Shown: positions 18,804 to 28,907, numbered from the stretch's first letter. The stretch: DNA of 64,000 nt from Candidatus Thiodiazotropha sp. (ex Codakia rugifera) (GCA_025656675.1 JAHXHN010000004.1:1-64000); one strand, 5' to 3'. The notes: generated from the letters alone by a model not told the origin. Translations and numbers: made by a program.

Positions 18804-19994
18804 TTAAGCCAAAGTAAGTTTACGTTCTTGACTGCCCAGCCACATAGCAATTCCAAAGGTTATGCCCAAAATCATCAATGAACCGACCACAACACCCTGC
18901 CATCCAGCCCAACGCCAAAAAGGTTCCAGATAGAATCCACCCAAGGTAGCACCGGCATAATAAAAAACCAGATAGAGTGACGTGGCACTGGCCCGAGCTG
19001 TTTTAGCATGACCCGCTACCCAACCGGCCGCCAATGAGTGCGTAAAGAAAAAGCCAAAGGCATTGATAAAGAAAGCAACCACGATCACGATCAGTTGGGG
19101 CACCAGACTTAACAGGGTACCCAATACAAGGATCACAATCCCAACACCCATCGCACCTGATTGTGAACGATTTCGAACCAGACACCCGGAAAAACCTGCT
19201 GCCAAGGTACCTGAGAGATAGGTGAGAAAGAACAAACCAAGCCAGTCAGATGAGAGATTATAGGGTGGTTCAGCCAGCACGAAGGTGATATAGCTGTACT
19301 GGTTGATAAAAACAAAGAAATTGAGACCACTCATCAAACAAGCGGTAAGGATCATCGGATTTCGCAGATGCACAGAGAGATCGACCAATACCTGCCAAAA
19401 TCGTAGCGGCCTCGGTTCAAATCGGTTTGATACTGGCAGCATCCAAAACACTAGGAAAAGACATATCAGGTCAAAAGCGGCCAGCGAGAGAAAACTACTT
19501 CGCCACCCCCACTCGGCCGCCACCAGGCCGCTGAGCAGCCGTCCTGTCACACCACCCAGGGAGTTGGCACCAATATAGAGTCCAACCGCTAAGCGTAGAG
19601 CATGTGGTTCAAACTCCTCTCCCATATAGGCCAGTGCGGCAGCTGGCAGACCTGCAATGAACACACCCTGTATTCCCCGCAAAACCAGTAATAATGTGTA
19701 GTTGGAAGCAAATGCTGTTACAAAGGTAACCAGACACAACAATAACAGGGTAGTGAGAATAACAACACGACGACCTATGGCATCGGAGAGAGGACCGAAT
19801 ATCAGCAAACAAACCCCTAGGGAGAGGGTAACGACCGATAGACTCATGGCTGCCTGCAAGGAATCGATATCGAATGCATCACGCAGCTGGGGGAGTAATG
19901 GCTGAGTAATATAGAGATTGCTGAAAACCATCATCGAACCGATACAAAGTGCCAGTGTTGCGCGCCAGAATGCCGGCGTGTGGGATTGGATCAT
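18804..19994 (-). CDS. MFS transporter (YnfM/arabinose-efflux-like)
   Basis: 396 residues with twelve predicted membrane helices. The major-facilitator signature between TM2 and TM3 is clear (GPLSDAIGRR). The opening FSNLYITQPLLPQLRDAF is typical of the YnfM-type drug/proton antiporter group. It acts in the inner membrane as a proton-driven exporter; substrate not predictable. It stands alone, and the divergent ribE starts 110 bp from its start codon, so the two promoters lie back-to-back. Confidence 0.88.
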   Translation of the reverse strand: MIQSHTPAFWRATLALCIGSMMVFSNLYITQPLLPQLRDAFDIDSLQAAMSLSVVTLSLGVCLLIFGPLSDAIGRRVVILTTLLLLCLVTFVTAFASNYTLLLVLRGIQGVFIAGLPAAALAYMGEEFEPHALRLAVGLYIGANSLGGVTGRLLSGLVAAEWGWRSSFLSLAAFDLICLFLVFWMLPVSNRFEPRPLRFWQVLVDLSVHLRNPMILTACLMSGLNFFVFINQYSYITFVLAEPPYNLSSDWLGLFFLTYLSGTLAAGFSGCLVRNRSQSGAMGVGIVILVLGTLLSLVPQLIVIVVAFFINAFGFFFTHSLAAGWVAGHAKTARASATSLYLVFYYAGATLGGFYLEPFWRWAGWQGVVVGSLMILGITFGIAMWLGSQERKLTLA

Positions 19995-20104
19995 GGCCTT
20001 ATCTTTATCAATGTATGGTTTTGAGTTGAGACAATTGGTGGTCTATCTATACTATGCCTTGAAAGAGGCAGCAGACCCAATAGTGATCACAATTAGGTTA
20101 CACC

Positions 20105-20731
20105 ATGTTTACAGGCATCGTTCAAGGGACAGCAGAAGTTGTCGAAATCCGTGAGAAAAAAGCCTTTCGCACGCATCGAATCCGGTTACCTGCATCGGCA
20201 TTGGAAGGGCTGACAATTGGTGCATCGATTGCACATAATGGCTGCTGTCTGACTGTAACCCGAATCGATAGTGATCTCATCGACTTCGACCTGATGCAGG
20301 AGACATTACACGTAACAAATCTGGGTGAACTAGTGGTTGGCGATAGCTTCAATTTCGAGCGGGCTGCACGCTATGGAGATGAGATTGGCGGTCATGCGAT
20401 GTCTGGCCATATCCTCTGTATGGCGGAGGTAGTCGATGTAATAGCCAGCGAAAATAACCGCCAACTCCGATTTAAGCTGCCTGCAGACTGGAGAAAATAC
20501 ATTTTCACCAAAGGTTATATCGGCATCGATGGTATTAGCCTGACAATCGGCAAAGTGGAAGGTAATGAATTCGATGTCAATCTGATACCGGAAACCATGC
20601 AGCGCACCAATATCGGTAGATGGCAGATCGGTGACAGAGTAAACATTGAATTCGACCCTCAAACCCAAGCCATTGTTGATACCGTAACCCGTTTGCTCCC
20701 CGATCTGTTGATTCAACAAAAACAAAACTGA
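20105..20731 (+). CDS. ribE: Riboflavin synthase (alpha subunit)
   Basis: 208 residues made of two lumazine-binding repeats (~1-97 and ~98-195). The start [12 protein letters not shown] is canonical, the second repeat has [15 protein letters not shown], and the end carries NIEFD-type residues. The enzyme converts two 6,7-dimethyl-8-ribityllumazine molecules to riboflavin plus a pyrimidinedione. Unlike many bacteria the gene is not in a rib operon here, and no FMN riboswitch fits in the 110-bp leader. A non-catalytic lumazine protein is less likely given the conserved N-terminus. Confidence 0.9.
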   Translation: MFTGIVQGTAEVVEIREKKAFRTHRIRLPASALEGLTIGASIAHNGCCLTVTRIDSDLIDFDLMQETLHVTNLGELVVGDSFNFERAARYGDEIGGHAMSGHILCMAEVVDVIASENNRQLRFKLPADWRKYIFTKGYIGIDGISLTIGKVEGNEFDVNLIPETMQRTNIGRWQIGDRVNIEFDPQTQAIVDTVTRLLPDLLIQQKQN

Positions 20732-20749
20732 CTTTAGTCAGACCAGGGC

Positions 20750-21673
20750 ATGACAACACGATTCAAAGCAGGCAACCTGTGGGCGGAAATAGTTGCCAGA
20801 ACGCAATCATCCATCGCCAATGGTACCCTCCACAGTATTGAGACTGATTTCCACAGTGTAAGGCAAAATAATTATAGCTTTATCGTACGTGTCGCGACCA
20901 ATCTGGAACGAAAGGTACAAGAGACAAAAAGACTGGACAGCAATCAACAACAAGATGAGCCATTCAATCCCTTCCTCAAGCCTGAGCCGGAACTGACAGT
21001 AGCGGACATCAGTCAGACACATCTGTCCGTGCTCAACAAGTTCAATGTGGTAGAACATCATCTGTTGATCATCACCCGTGAATTTGAACATCAGGAGCGT
21101 TTACTGTCACTTCAGGACTTTGAAGCACTCTGGTACTGCCTGTCAGAATACCCGTCACTGGGATTCTATAATGGAGGCACAGCAGCAGGTGCCAGTCAAC
21201 ATCATAAACACCTGCAACTGGTCCCTTTACCGCTCTATCCTGGTCAAGTGCTGTATCCTTTGGAAAAACTCTATTCAACACTCACCAAAAAAATGACGCT
21301 TCAGTCACTAAAGCAGCTACCCTTTGTGCATAGTTGGAGACCCTTACCATTGGGCATCGAAAACAGACCATCAGAAGCTGCGAAGCAAACACTAGCCATC
21401 TATCAGCAAATGCTGGCATCGGTTGGCATATCAAGATGGGGTCGACAGGATGGTGAATATCAATCAGCGCCCTACAACCTATTGGTAACCAGAGAATGGA
21501 TGTTATTGGTGCCGCGTTCACAGGAGCAATACAAGGGCATATCGGTCAATGCACTGGGATATGTTGGATCACTCTTTGTAAAGGATAGAAACGGATTAGA
21601 AACAGTGCGTAAATACGGACCCATGAATCTGCTGAAGACTGTATCGATGGAGATCAACAGTGTCGATCGCTAA
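20750..21673 (+). CDS. Ap4A phosphorylase-like (ATP adenylyltransferase) protein
   Basis: 307 residues. The HIT-superfamily part has NGGTAAGASQHHKHLQLVPL, the nucleotide-binding signature of Ap4A phosphorylases, and the C-terminal ATP-transferase region reads SAPYNLLVTREWMLLVPR. Family enzymes split Ap4A with phosphate into ATP and ADP, and some act on adenosine phosphosulfate. A link to sulfur metabolism is therefore possible but unproven. It starts 19 nt after ribE on the same strand, so co-transcription is likely. Confidence 0.82.
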   Translation: MTTRFKAGNLWAEIVARTQSSIANGTLHSIETDFHSVRQNNYSFIVRVATNLERKVQETKRLDSNQQQDEPFNPFLKPEPELTVADISQTHLSVLNKFNVVEHHLLIITREFEHQERLLSLQDFEALWYCLSEYPSLGFYNGGTAAGASQHHKHLQLVPLPLYPGQVLYPLEKLYSTLTKKMTLQSLKQLPFVHSWRPLPLGIENRPSEAAKQTLAIYQQMLASVGISRWGRQDGEYQSAPYNLLVTREWMLLVPRSQEQYKGISVNALGYVGSLFVKDRNGLETVRKYGPMNLLKTVSMEINSVDR

Positions 21674-21679
21674 CAAGTC

Positions 21680-22540
21680 CTAGGCACGGTTAACAATGGG
21701 GATGGTGATTGACTCAAGCGTTAACCTTCTACCCCGTTGGTTTCGTTCTATATCCGGCAAAATATCCATGCTTGGCCAAATACCACTTAGCAAAGACTCT
21801 GCGTAACCATTGAATCTGTCCAGCTTACGCATTGCCGATTGAGCGGCCCTGGCATCGTAACTGAGACGATGCCATTCACAGTGCACCTTACCCTCATTCG
21901 GCATAAGGAGCAGATACCAACCATCCCGTGTACCGTCATTGGCCGGCATACCTATCACTCCGCTATTCAGCCAGTAGCGCTCACCTAACCGCTCCCCAAA
22001 TGGCAGGCCTGCATGACCACCAATAATGACATCCGCGTCACTTAGGACCATCTCCATCTGTTTTTCTTCAGTAGAAGTTGAAGCAAAAATAAAGCGGTTG
22101 ATAGCACTCAATCCACCGTGCACGACTTGAAACCGCCTCCCTTCAATATCAAAACAAAGACCTTCAGGTAAGCCGCCCATCCACCGCTTGGCATCTAAGG
22201 AAAGCTGTTCTGCACAGTAGGGGTACCAGTCTTCTGCCAGTACAGAGCAGCTGCTGCCTGTTTCAAAACCACAGCCGCAATCTTCTCTTCCGTTTGCAAG
22301 TGACTGTTCACAGTTCCCCATCAACACCTTGATTCCTGATGATCTGATCAGCTCCACAGTCTCTTCAGGCTGTGCGCAATAGGCAACGCAATCCCCATTG
22401 CAGATCACATGCGATGCCGGAATACCCAGTTTTTCTGATACCTGCAATAGGGCTTGGGTAGCCTGCAGATTACCGTATGACCCACCGAATATGAGTAACT
22501 GATCTTCAAAACTGCCAAGATTGAGCAGTGTCACACTCAA
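21680..22540 (-). CDS. Calcineurin-like metallophosphoesterase with altered metal motif
   Basis: 286 residues of the YfcE-like fold. Expected motifs are partly changed: motif I is GGSYGNLQA rather than GDxHGN, motif II keeps NGDCVAY, motif III is MGNCEQS (GNxE), a VHGG His is kept, and the last motif is GGHAG rather than GHxH. Similar variants form a recognised proteobacterial group, so this is probably a conserved subfamily rather than decay. It also has a Cys-rich CGCGFETGSSC loop. The start overlaps the symporter stop by 4 nt, implying a shared function. Confidence 0.78.
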   Translation of the reverse strand: MSVTLLNLGSFEDQLLIFGGSYGNLQATQALLQVSEKLGIPASHVICNGDCVAYCAQPEETVELIRSSGIKVLMGNCEQSLANGREDCGCGFETGSSCSVLAEDWYPYCAEQLSLDAKRWMGGLPEGLCFDIEGRRFQVVHGGLSAINRFIFASTSTEEKQMEMVLSDADVIIGGHAGLPFGERLGERYWLNSGVIGMPANDGTRDGWYLLLMPNEGKVHCEWHRLSYDARAAQSAMRKLDRFNGYAESLLSGIWPSMDILPDIERNQRGRRLTLESITIPIVNRA

Positions 22541-23928
22541 TACTCAGCCGCGTTGGCTGTAACGGGTCGCAATGCGCTAGCCTGCCTGTTTCCAATCCAG
22601 AACATCAGACATCCCCCGGTCAATACTGTAAGTGATATAAACAGCAGCTTGGTATATTTATGCCATTCACCCAGCCATTGGGTATAACCAGTAGACTCAG
22701 TGAAGTAGAGCGCAGCGCCGACCATGGCAAGCATAAAACTACCCAGATAACTCCATAGCGGAATCCGTACACGATCGCCCCAGAGCGAGAAAAAGATGAC
22801 CGGCGCCAGGTACATTGATGCTGTACCGCTGACTGCAACAGCGCTGAACAGATCCTTATTGCCGGTAAACACCAACAACAACCCCAAGATCATAAAAAGC
22901 ACCATAACCATCCGACCATTCATCAAGGTAGGGCGCAGAAAGCGCATATCCACCACCATCAGTTTGGCTGAGCTGGATAAGGTACTATCAAGTGTCGACA
23001 TGGCCGATATGACCAGTGCAGCATTGAATAACAGCATGGGGAGATCCCCCAGTATTCGCATCAACACTGCGTTCATCGCTTCGCCGGCATTCGCCTGAGC
23101 TCCTGCCAGGATACCTAAACTGCCAAACAGCAGAATGCAGATCATACTCACCCAGGCAGCATGTAAAAAACTACGACGTGTCGTCTGGCGATCAGCGAGA
23201 AAGCCCCGGTCCATCATAACCGGGTCATGCATGGGATAACTCCAGATCTGGAGTAAGGCAACCAACATCAGTACAGGTCCTGGTTGTTCTATCTGGAAGG
23301 GTTTGAAGAGGATGGTCTCTAACGTGAAATGACCACCTGTAAGTGTCAGAATCATTAGAAACGCAAGTACAAATACGAAGATCAGCATCTGAAACAGGTC
23401 TGTTCTCAAGGAGGCATGCAGCCCACCCAACATAGAATAGATCAATGTAACAACAGCCAAACCAATAACCGCCAAGGTATATGAGCCACTCCCCGCCGCA
23501 CCGAATAGAATGCCTATCACCAGCAAGTTAGCGAACACTTCACTGGTCAGGCGTACACCGATAACCAAGTTGTAACAGCGTGTGCCCCATTCACCGAAAC
23601 GATCACGAAGGAAAGCCTGGATACTGCTGTAGCCCTTACGAAATCGCAGATCATCGATAATCAGACCACCGGTTAGAAATGAGAGATAGTAGAAGGCATA
23701 GGCCAAAGTACCCCAAAGGCCGTAGTAAAAACCCAATATAGCTGCATTCATCAGTGAACGGGCAAATATCCAGGTAGTCACTTGAGAAAGGGTCAGGGTC
23801 AAAAGGCCTGGCACCCTGCCCGATGGTGAGACTCCCTGAAAGAATGTAGCTCCACTGTTCGCTTTTGGGGCCATGAAAACCGATATCAACGCCACAGCAG
23901 CGACAAGGATTGGCAGTAAAAAGTCCAT
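22537..23928 (-). CDS. Sodium:solute symporter (SSS family)
   Basis: 463 residues with about thirteen membrane helices and the SSS fold. Landmarks include FLTGGLIIDDLRFRKGYSSI and DRFGEWG in an early loop and a central SMLGGLHASLRTDLFQM region where the sodium-binding helices lie. It imports a solute with sodium across the inner membrane; substrate unknown. The 4-nt overlap with the downstream phosphoesterase suggests the imported solute may be linked to that enzyme. Confidence 0.88.
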   Translation of the reverse strand: MDFLLPILVAAVALISVFMAPKANSGATFFQGVSPSGRVPGLLTLTLSQVTTWIFARSLMNAAILGFYYGLWGTLAYAFYYLSFLTGGLIIDDLRFRKGYSSIQAFLRDRFGEWGTRCYNLVIGVRLTSEVFANLLVIGILFGAAGSGSYTLAVIGLAVVTLIYSMLGGLHASLRTDLFQMLIFVFVLAFLMILTLTGGHFTLETILFKPFQIEQPGPVLMLVALLQIWSYPMHDPVMMDRGFLADRQTTRRSFLHAAWVSMICILLFGSLGILAGAQANAGEAMNAVLMRILGDLPMLLFNAALVISAMSTLDSTLSSSAKLMVVDMRFLRPTLMNGRMVMVLFMILGLLLVFTGNKDLFSAVAVSGTASMYLAPVIFFSLWGDRVRIPLWSYLGSFMLAMVGAALYFTESTGYTQWLGEWHKYTKLLFISLTVLTGGCLMFWIGNRQASALRPVTANAAEY

Positions 23929-24108
23929 GAAAACTCCAGATTAAACCCGGCCTGGTAAGATAAGTCAGGTCACAGATTGTGCTTTATTATCAATAGCCAA
24001 TATTCACAATTTATTTCATCTATACGTCCATCGTGTCAGCATGGATTCATAGACCTGGAAGGTATAGGCTGATTCAATAACCTAGGTCGTCTGATCTGTG
24101 TTCAGCAT

Positions 24109-26790
24109 CTATGGATAGACACTACTCCGTGATGGTACTTCACGGGTCTTTGGATCCGTAACGTCGTGTTCACATTTACTGTCTCCCTGTAGCCTACTGT
24201 TCGACATACTATCCATCGGTCCGACAATGTTGGCAGGTAGGCCAGGAAATGCACTGACGATCGACACTAACAATGACGCTGCATAAGGTATCGCCTGTAA
24301 TAACAACACCATGGACCAGATACGGGCATCAGGGAGTTCACTCCCTTGCTGCCATGCAATGATTCCTGCAGATAGGGTTAGTCCGAATAGAAACAGTGTC
24401 TCCTCTCGAGCATCATGAAGTGCACGCAACAAACCGCCATGCACTGCTTTCTTCGGGGTTCTGAAAAATGGCAGGCTGTTGGTCAACATCCCTTTGAGCA
24501 TTGCTTGTGCAATGGTATGAGAGAGCGCTAAACCGGCAATAGCTGCAGCAATACTCTGGCGTATAGTGGCATCGACACGACGTCGATACAGAAAGAACAT
24601 CTTGAGTAACTTAAAGATGAAAAGAGATAGCGGCAGTACAGCGAAAAGCGGTAATGGGGCTGTAAAATGGGCGGGCCATAAAAGCATCGATGCTGACCAG
24701 CCAATTGCCGCCATATTAAAGAACAGGTTAAACCCATCGGCAAACCAGGGCAGCCATCCAGCCAGAAAATGATAACGTTGGCCGGTAGTGAGCTCACTTT
24801 TCTTTACCCCGAGCAATATACCCAGGTGCTGTTTGATAATCTGTACAGCACCATACGCCCAGCGATAGCGCTGTTTCTTGAAATCAACAAAGGTATCCGG
24901 CATCAGGCCCCGGCCATAGCTTTTTGGCACATAGACAGCCTCATGCCCCTGCTCGAAGACACGCAAGCCTAAATCCGCATCTTCTGTGATACACCACTCC
25001 CCCCATCGACCAACATCACTCAACACACTGCGTCTCACCATCGTCATGGTACCGTGTTGAATAATGGCGTTGCGTTCATTCCGGGTGATCATGCCGATGT
25101 GGAAAAAGCCCTGGTATTCAGCATGACACATAGCTTTGAAACAGCTCTCTTCTCCATCACGGTAGTCTTGTGGCGCTTGTACAATTGCAATTTCCTGACG
25201 CTGGAAATGGGGTATCAGATCACGCAACCAGTTTGGTTCCACCTGGTAGTCACTGTCGATAACAGCAATTACTTCAGCATCCGGATGAGTCTCATGAAGT
25301 GTTAAATTGAGTGCACCCGCTTTAAAGCCAGCCAATGGTGAACGATGATAAAAGCGGAATCGGGAACCCAGTCTCGAACAGTGGGCTTCCACCGGCAGCC
25401 AAACTGAAGCGTCCTTCGTATTATTGTCGATAACAATGACCTCATAGCTTGGGTAGTCAAGCTCCGCCAATGCATTGAGTGTATCGATCAACATATCCGG
25501 TGGCTCGTTATAGGCTGGGACATGTACTGAGACCATTGGCAAAACGTGGTCTGGGACAGGCTGCTGTTTGGGCATACGCCGCCACTGCCTCAACCAGATC
25601 GCTTCCGCCCATTCGTGAGCTTCTGCAATCAGTACCACCAGCACCCCTAGCATCCCGATAAACAGTACAATGCCTACAATCACTGCATTTAGCGTCATGT
25701 ATTGACGCGTGTAGTCATAAACCAGCCATACAGCACCCGTTGCAGCCCCATACGCCACCAGCGCCAGAAAACCTCGACCCCTGGAACGCAGCCCCTCACT
25801 GTCACGAAAAAGTACAATTAAAACCAACACACCGAACAGTATCGAAATTGAGGCCAGTTCACGCCATTGAGGTACGGCTACTACAGGTTCGGTGAAGGTG
25901 AATTTAGCTTGCCTGTTTACGTCATAGACCCCCCAATAGGTGCCTACACCACTCTCCTGCCGCTCTTTCCAGGGCTGATCGAAGGCTTCCATGACATAAT
26001 AGACATAGCCCTCCTTCTCCGCCTGTTGGAGAAACCGTCTCAAAAAGCTTGCCTGATTCAAATATGAGGGTTTCGCATCACGCTTGGGTCGGCCATTACT
26101 GGGCCAACCAATCTCTGCGATCACGATAGGTTTATCGGGGAAGTGCTTCACCAGCTCGTTATACTTCTGCATGCTGAACTCGATCGCCTGGTCGACAGAC
26201 TTTCCCTCCCAATAGGGCAGGATGTGTGCCGCGATATAGTCAACGTGGTCTGCCAATTCCGGATGCTCTAGCCAGGTATGCCATGGCTCTGCCACACTGA
26301 CTGGCGCCCATACCTGCGCTTTTACACGTCTGAGATTCTCAATTGTCTGCTCAACGGTAACATCGCCACGGTAGATCGCTTCATTGCCCACCATCACCCG
26401 AACAACATTTTGATGATATTGGCGGGTCAGGTGAATCAGCTTCTCAATTTCGTCTGTATCGTCTTTCTTGTCACCATAAATCCAGGCACCCAGGGCAACA
26501 TTCAATCCGTGCTTGGCTGCCAATCTGGGTATCGCCTCCAATGTCCCACTGACAGAATAGGTTCTTACTGCATGTGTCTTGTCGGCTAGCAAAATCAAAT
26601 CCTCTTCGATCTGCTCTTCACTCGGGTAGATACCCTGTGTCGGGTCCTGACTTAGCCTTATCGGTGAAAATGAGAAACCCTGAATACGCTGCGGCCAGGG
26701 TGGCTCATCTGCAACACCGCCCAGGAGATTCCATAACATGAGGGTAAGCAAGGCGATCGTCAGCGTTATTACTACAGTGGGTCGGAACAT
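24109..26790 (-). CDS. GH17-GT2 membrane glucan synthase-like protein (NdvB/NdvC type)
   Basis: About 893 residues from ATG 26790; the preceding 23 in-frame residues lack a hydrophobic start, whereas FRPTVVITLTIALL directly after this ATG is a signal anchor. The periplasmic N-terminal domain (~40-310) is glycoside-hydrolase-17-like with VMVGNEAIYRG and IVIAEIGWPSNGRP carrying the catalytic Glu residues. Membrane helices are followed by a GT2 domain (~410-680) with AVIDSDYQ, TEDADLGLR and QRYRWAYG (QxxRW), then C-terminal helices. Such fusions make or remodel beta-1,3-glucans at the inner membrane. No neighbour clarifies the product. Confidence 0.85.
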   Translation of the reverse strand: MFRPTVVITLTIALLTLMLWNLLGGVADEPPWPQRIQGFSFSPIRLSQDPTQGIYPSEEQIEEDLILLADKTHAVRTYSVSGTLEAIPRLAAKHGLNVALGAWIYGDKKDDTDEIEKLIHLTRQYHQNVVRVMVGNEAIYRGDVTVEQTIENLRRVKAQVWAPVSVAEPWHTWLEHPELADHVDYIAAHILPYWEGKSVDQAIEFSMQKYNELVKHFPDKPIVIAEIGWPSNGRPKRDAKPSYLNQASFLRRFLQQAEKEGYVYYVMEAFDQPWKERQESGVGTYWGVYDVNRQAKFTFTEPVVAVPQWRELASISILFGVLVLIVLFRDSEGLRSRGRGFLALVAYGAATGAVWLVYDYTRQYMTLNAVIVGIVLFIGMLGVLVVLIAEAHEWAEAIWLRQWRRMPKQQPVPDHVLPMVSVHVPAYNEPPDMLIDTLNALAELDYPSYEVIVIDNNTKDASVWLPVEAHCSRLGSRFRFYHRSPLAGFKAGALNLTLHETHPDAEVIAVIDSDYQVEPNWLRDLIPHFQRQEIAIVQAPQDYRDGEESCFKAMCHAEYQGFFHIGMITRNERNAIIQHGTMTMVRRSVLSDVGRWGEWCITEDADLGLRVFEQGHEAVYVPKSYGRGLMPDTFVDFKKQRYRWAYGAVQIIKQHLGILLGVKKSELTTGQRYHFLAGWLPWFADGFNLFFNMAAIGWSASMLLWPAHFTAPLPLFAVLPLSLFIFKLLKMFFLYRRRVDATIRQSIAAAIAGLALSHTIAQAMLKGMLTNSLPFFRTPKKAVHGGLLRALHDAREETLFLFGLTLSAGIIAWQQGSELPDARIWSMVLLLQAIPYAASLLVSIVSAFPGLPANIVGPMDSMSNSRLQGDSKCEHDVTDPKTREVPSRSSVYP

Positions 26791-26998
26791 GGAAGCGTCG
26801 TACCTGGAAAAAGTGCAGTATCTTAGAGATTTTCGCCTGCATAGGTTGTGACAGGCCACGCCCTTTTTATCTCCGTTACAACCTGTTCATAGAATATTCG
26901 TCCCAATCATTTTTATTGGATGTCACTGAGTCATTCCAATGCAGGGTTACATCTCAATTAAAAATGTAATCCCTCATCATCCAACATCGTGTTCTCTA

Positions 26999-27508
26999 TC
27001 AGCGTATCTCATCTATGCTACGAGTCCTGATCTGTACCTGGGGGATAATCAGCGCATAACCTTGTTGTTGCCAATGTGTCAATTCGGTAAAGGCAGAGGG
27101 GACCAACTCTACAAACTCATGAAAGTCATCGACGCTGTAATCGAACTCCTCAGCGGCCAGGCCGCAAACCTTAAACTCTATCCCCAACATTGTGTAATAG
27201 CGCATTCGCTCAACCGCATCTTTGTAGTTGAGGTAGTTCTTTTTTGCGAGTGTTACGATCTCGGTACCGTGAACAACAACCTTAATATCCATCATCTCCG
27301 GCGCCATATCATAGGGTGAGTCCATGAGCGGATTGATAAGCGCCCTGATCCAATACAGGGCAGCTGAGATCTTTTCAGGTGCATCCAGATAGAACTCATA
27401 CACTACCTTGGGAGGCTCATAGGCGGGGTAGACCGCTCTTGGGCCATCCGCGATAACATGACTGAATGGCATCGACACTAGGCTGAACAGCAAAAAATAT
27501 CTGTACAT
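26999..27508 (-). CDS. Secreted DsrE-family protein
   Basis: 169 residues with a signal peptide (MYRYFLLFSLVSMPFSHVIA) and a DsrE-like domain. The mature part reads VVVHGTEIVTLAKKNYL and then FKVCGLAAEEF, where the single Cys occupies the position of the sulfur-carrying Cys in DsrE/TusD-type proteins. Cytoplasmic DsrE proteins relay persulfide sulfur; this one should be periplasmic. It is divergent from the DsrC-like gene and 2 kb from soxXAKL, which fits sulfur-compound metabolism. The function of periplasmic DsrE-like proteins is not well known. Confidence 0.8.
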   Translation of the reverse strand: MYRYFLLFSLVSMPFSHVIADGPRAVYPAYEPPKVVYEFYLDAPEKISAALYWIRALINPLMDSPYDMAPEMMDIKVVVHGTEIVTLAKKNYLNYKDAVERMRYYTMLGIEFKVCGLAAEEFDYSVDDFHEFVELVPSAFTELTHWQQQGYALIIPQVQIRTRSIDEIR

Positions 27509-27743
27509 AATTCAACCCTCCAGGGTATGGAACCGCCTCCATCACGCATCATCCACTCGTGGAGACTATTCCTTTCTTAAATTAAGACCGATAGATTCCC
27601 AGTCTGATCTGAATTCCATACTTGATTGATAGGTTTTTCAGGCTATATTTCCTACTATGCATATTGTTTTATTGGCACATTAGTTTTTTTTATCTATAAT
27701 TTTGCACAATTGAGTGCTTATCAGACCTATGAGAGGAAATGTT

Positions 27744-28088
27744 ATGGAACAGACAACCCCCTTAAACCCTATCATTGGCAAGGGTAATATCCCCCTGCAA
27801 TTCGATGATGACGGTTTTTTGATCAACACCGAGGCGTGGAGTCGAGAGACTGCACGTTTGATTGCCGAAATGGATGGACTCGGAAAACTTGCACCTGACC
27901 ATTGGTCAGTCATTCACTACTTACGGGAGAAACACCTGGAAGCGGGTGGACTACCTGTGATGTCACGTATCTGCCGTATTATGCACCTTGGTAAACATGG
28001 TGTGGAACGGCTCTTTGGCAGCTGTAGAGAAGCCTGGCGAATCAGTGGACTACCCAATCCCGGCGAAGAGGCGAAAAATTATATGTGA
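27744..28088 (+). CDS. DsrC/TusE-family protein lacking both redox cysteines (RspA-like)
   Basis: 114 residues from ATG 27744, preceded by GAGAGG; an earlier ATG at 27714 lacks this. The DsrC fold is clear (FDDDGFLINTEAW, then LREKHLEAGGLPVMSR). The C-terminal arm diverges: DsrC has Cys near the KGAC-x-x-AGLP segment and a penultimate Cys, but here the arm reads REAWRISGLPNPGEEAKNYM with Trp in the first position and no Cys at the end. A Cys sits four residues earlier (GSC). Such cysteine-less homologues have been grouped as RspA and proposed to be regulatory. The fold and a possible helix-turn-helix suggest nucleic-acid or protein binding, not sulfur transfer. Confidence 0.82.
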   Translation: MEQTTPLNPIIGKGNIPLQFDDDGFLINTEAWSRETARLIAEMDGLGKLAPDHWSVIHYLREKHLEAGGLPVMSRICRIMHLGKHGVERLFGSCREAWRISGLPNPGEEAKNYM

Positions 28089-28370
28089 TGGTCATAGCCC
28101 CAGGGAGTCTGTCCAGGAACAGTGATCGTAGATCAGTATTTTTTTGGGACAGGCTCCTTTTATCAGGGGCTGTTCTTTTTCCAATCCTTGACTTGCCAGA
28201 TCTGAATCTCTCAGTTAACTGAAAGATCACTTTGCCTTGCTGGAATTGCTCTTCGCCACCACTGTGAGTGGTTTTTCCTCAGATTGATAACAGCCCCCCC
28301 TTTCGGTGATACTGGTAGGATAATCCAAGGATTCATCCATAGGGCTGATACCGACAGGAATCTATCAGAA

Positions 28371-28868
28371 ATGAACAGTTGGCAACTGCAGTCAAAGGTG
28401 ACAGAACGATCCGGTCAACTGATACAATTAGCAGAGAATTACTTCAATCAAACCATTCAGTGGCCATTGATTCGTTTCGATCTGAAAGGTAAGGCAGCAG
28501 GGATGATACTGTTTCCCAGGCAAGGTAGCTGCACTATCCGTTACAATCTCCCTCTTCTGAATAGGTATGGTGAGGCATTCATCAATACTACGGTTCCTCA
28601 CGAAATATCACACCTAATCGCCAGAAACCTGCATGGACCAAACATCAAACCTCATGGCCTTGAATGGAAAGAGATCATGAAACTATTTCGTGCTTCTCCA
28701 AACCGTTGCCACAATTTTAATACAGACCAGGCAGAAGGCCGGAATATTCGCTATTTCGACTATCGCTGCGACTGCCGCAGCCATAGCTTAAGTGCTATTC
28801 GCCACAACAGGATTCAGGATGGCGTAATTTATCTCTGCCAAAAATGCGGTACAAGACTGGATAGATAG
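28371..28868 (+). CDS. sprT: SprT-like zinc metalloprotease-fold protein
   Basis: 165 residues from ATG 28371 (CAGGAA upstream); an earlier in-frame ATG at 28284 adds residues not typical of the family. It has the metalloprotease motif VPHEISHLIA (HExxH) with a third ligand in KPHGLEWKEIM, and a C-terminal zinc ribbon with CDC and CQKC. It resembles bacterial SprT and the eukaryotic SPRTN protease core. The physiological substrate in bacteria is unknown. Confidence 0.85.
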   Translation: MNSWQLQSKVTERSGQLIQLAENYFNQTIQWPLIRFDLKGKAAGMILFPRQGSCTIRYNLPLLNRYGEAFINTTVPHEISHLIARNLHGPNIKPHGLEWKEIMKLFRASPNRCHNFNTDQAEGRNIRYFDYRCDCRSHSLSAIRHNRIQDGVIYLCQKCGTRLDR

Positions 28869-28907
28869 TGTTTATATCCCGGTCAGGAAGGATCACCAAA
28901 CGGTTTA

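Noticed and set aside
19995..20104. FMN riboswitch ahead of ribE
   Set aside because: The 110-bp leader is too short and lacks the conserved RFN-type elements.
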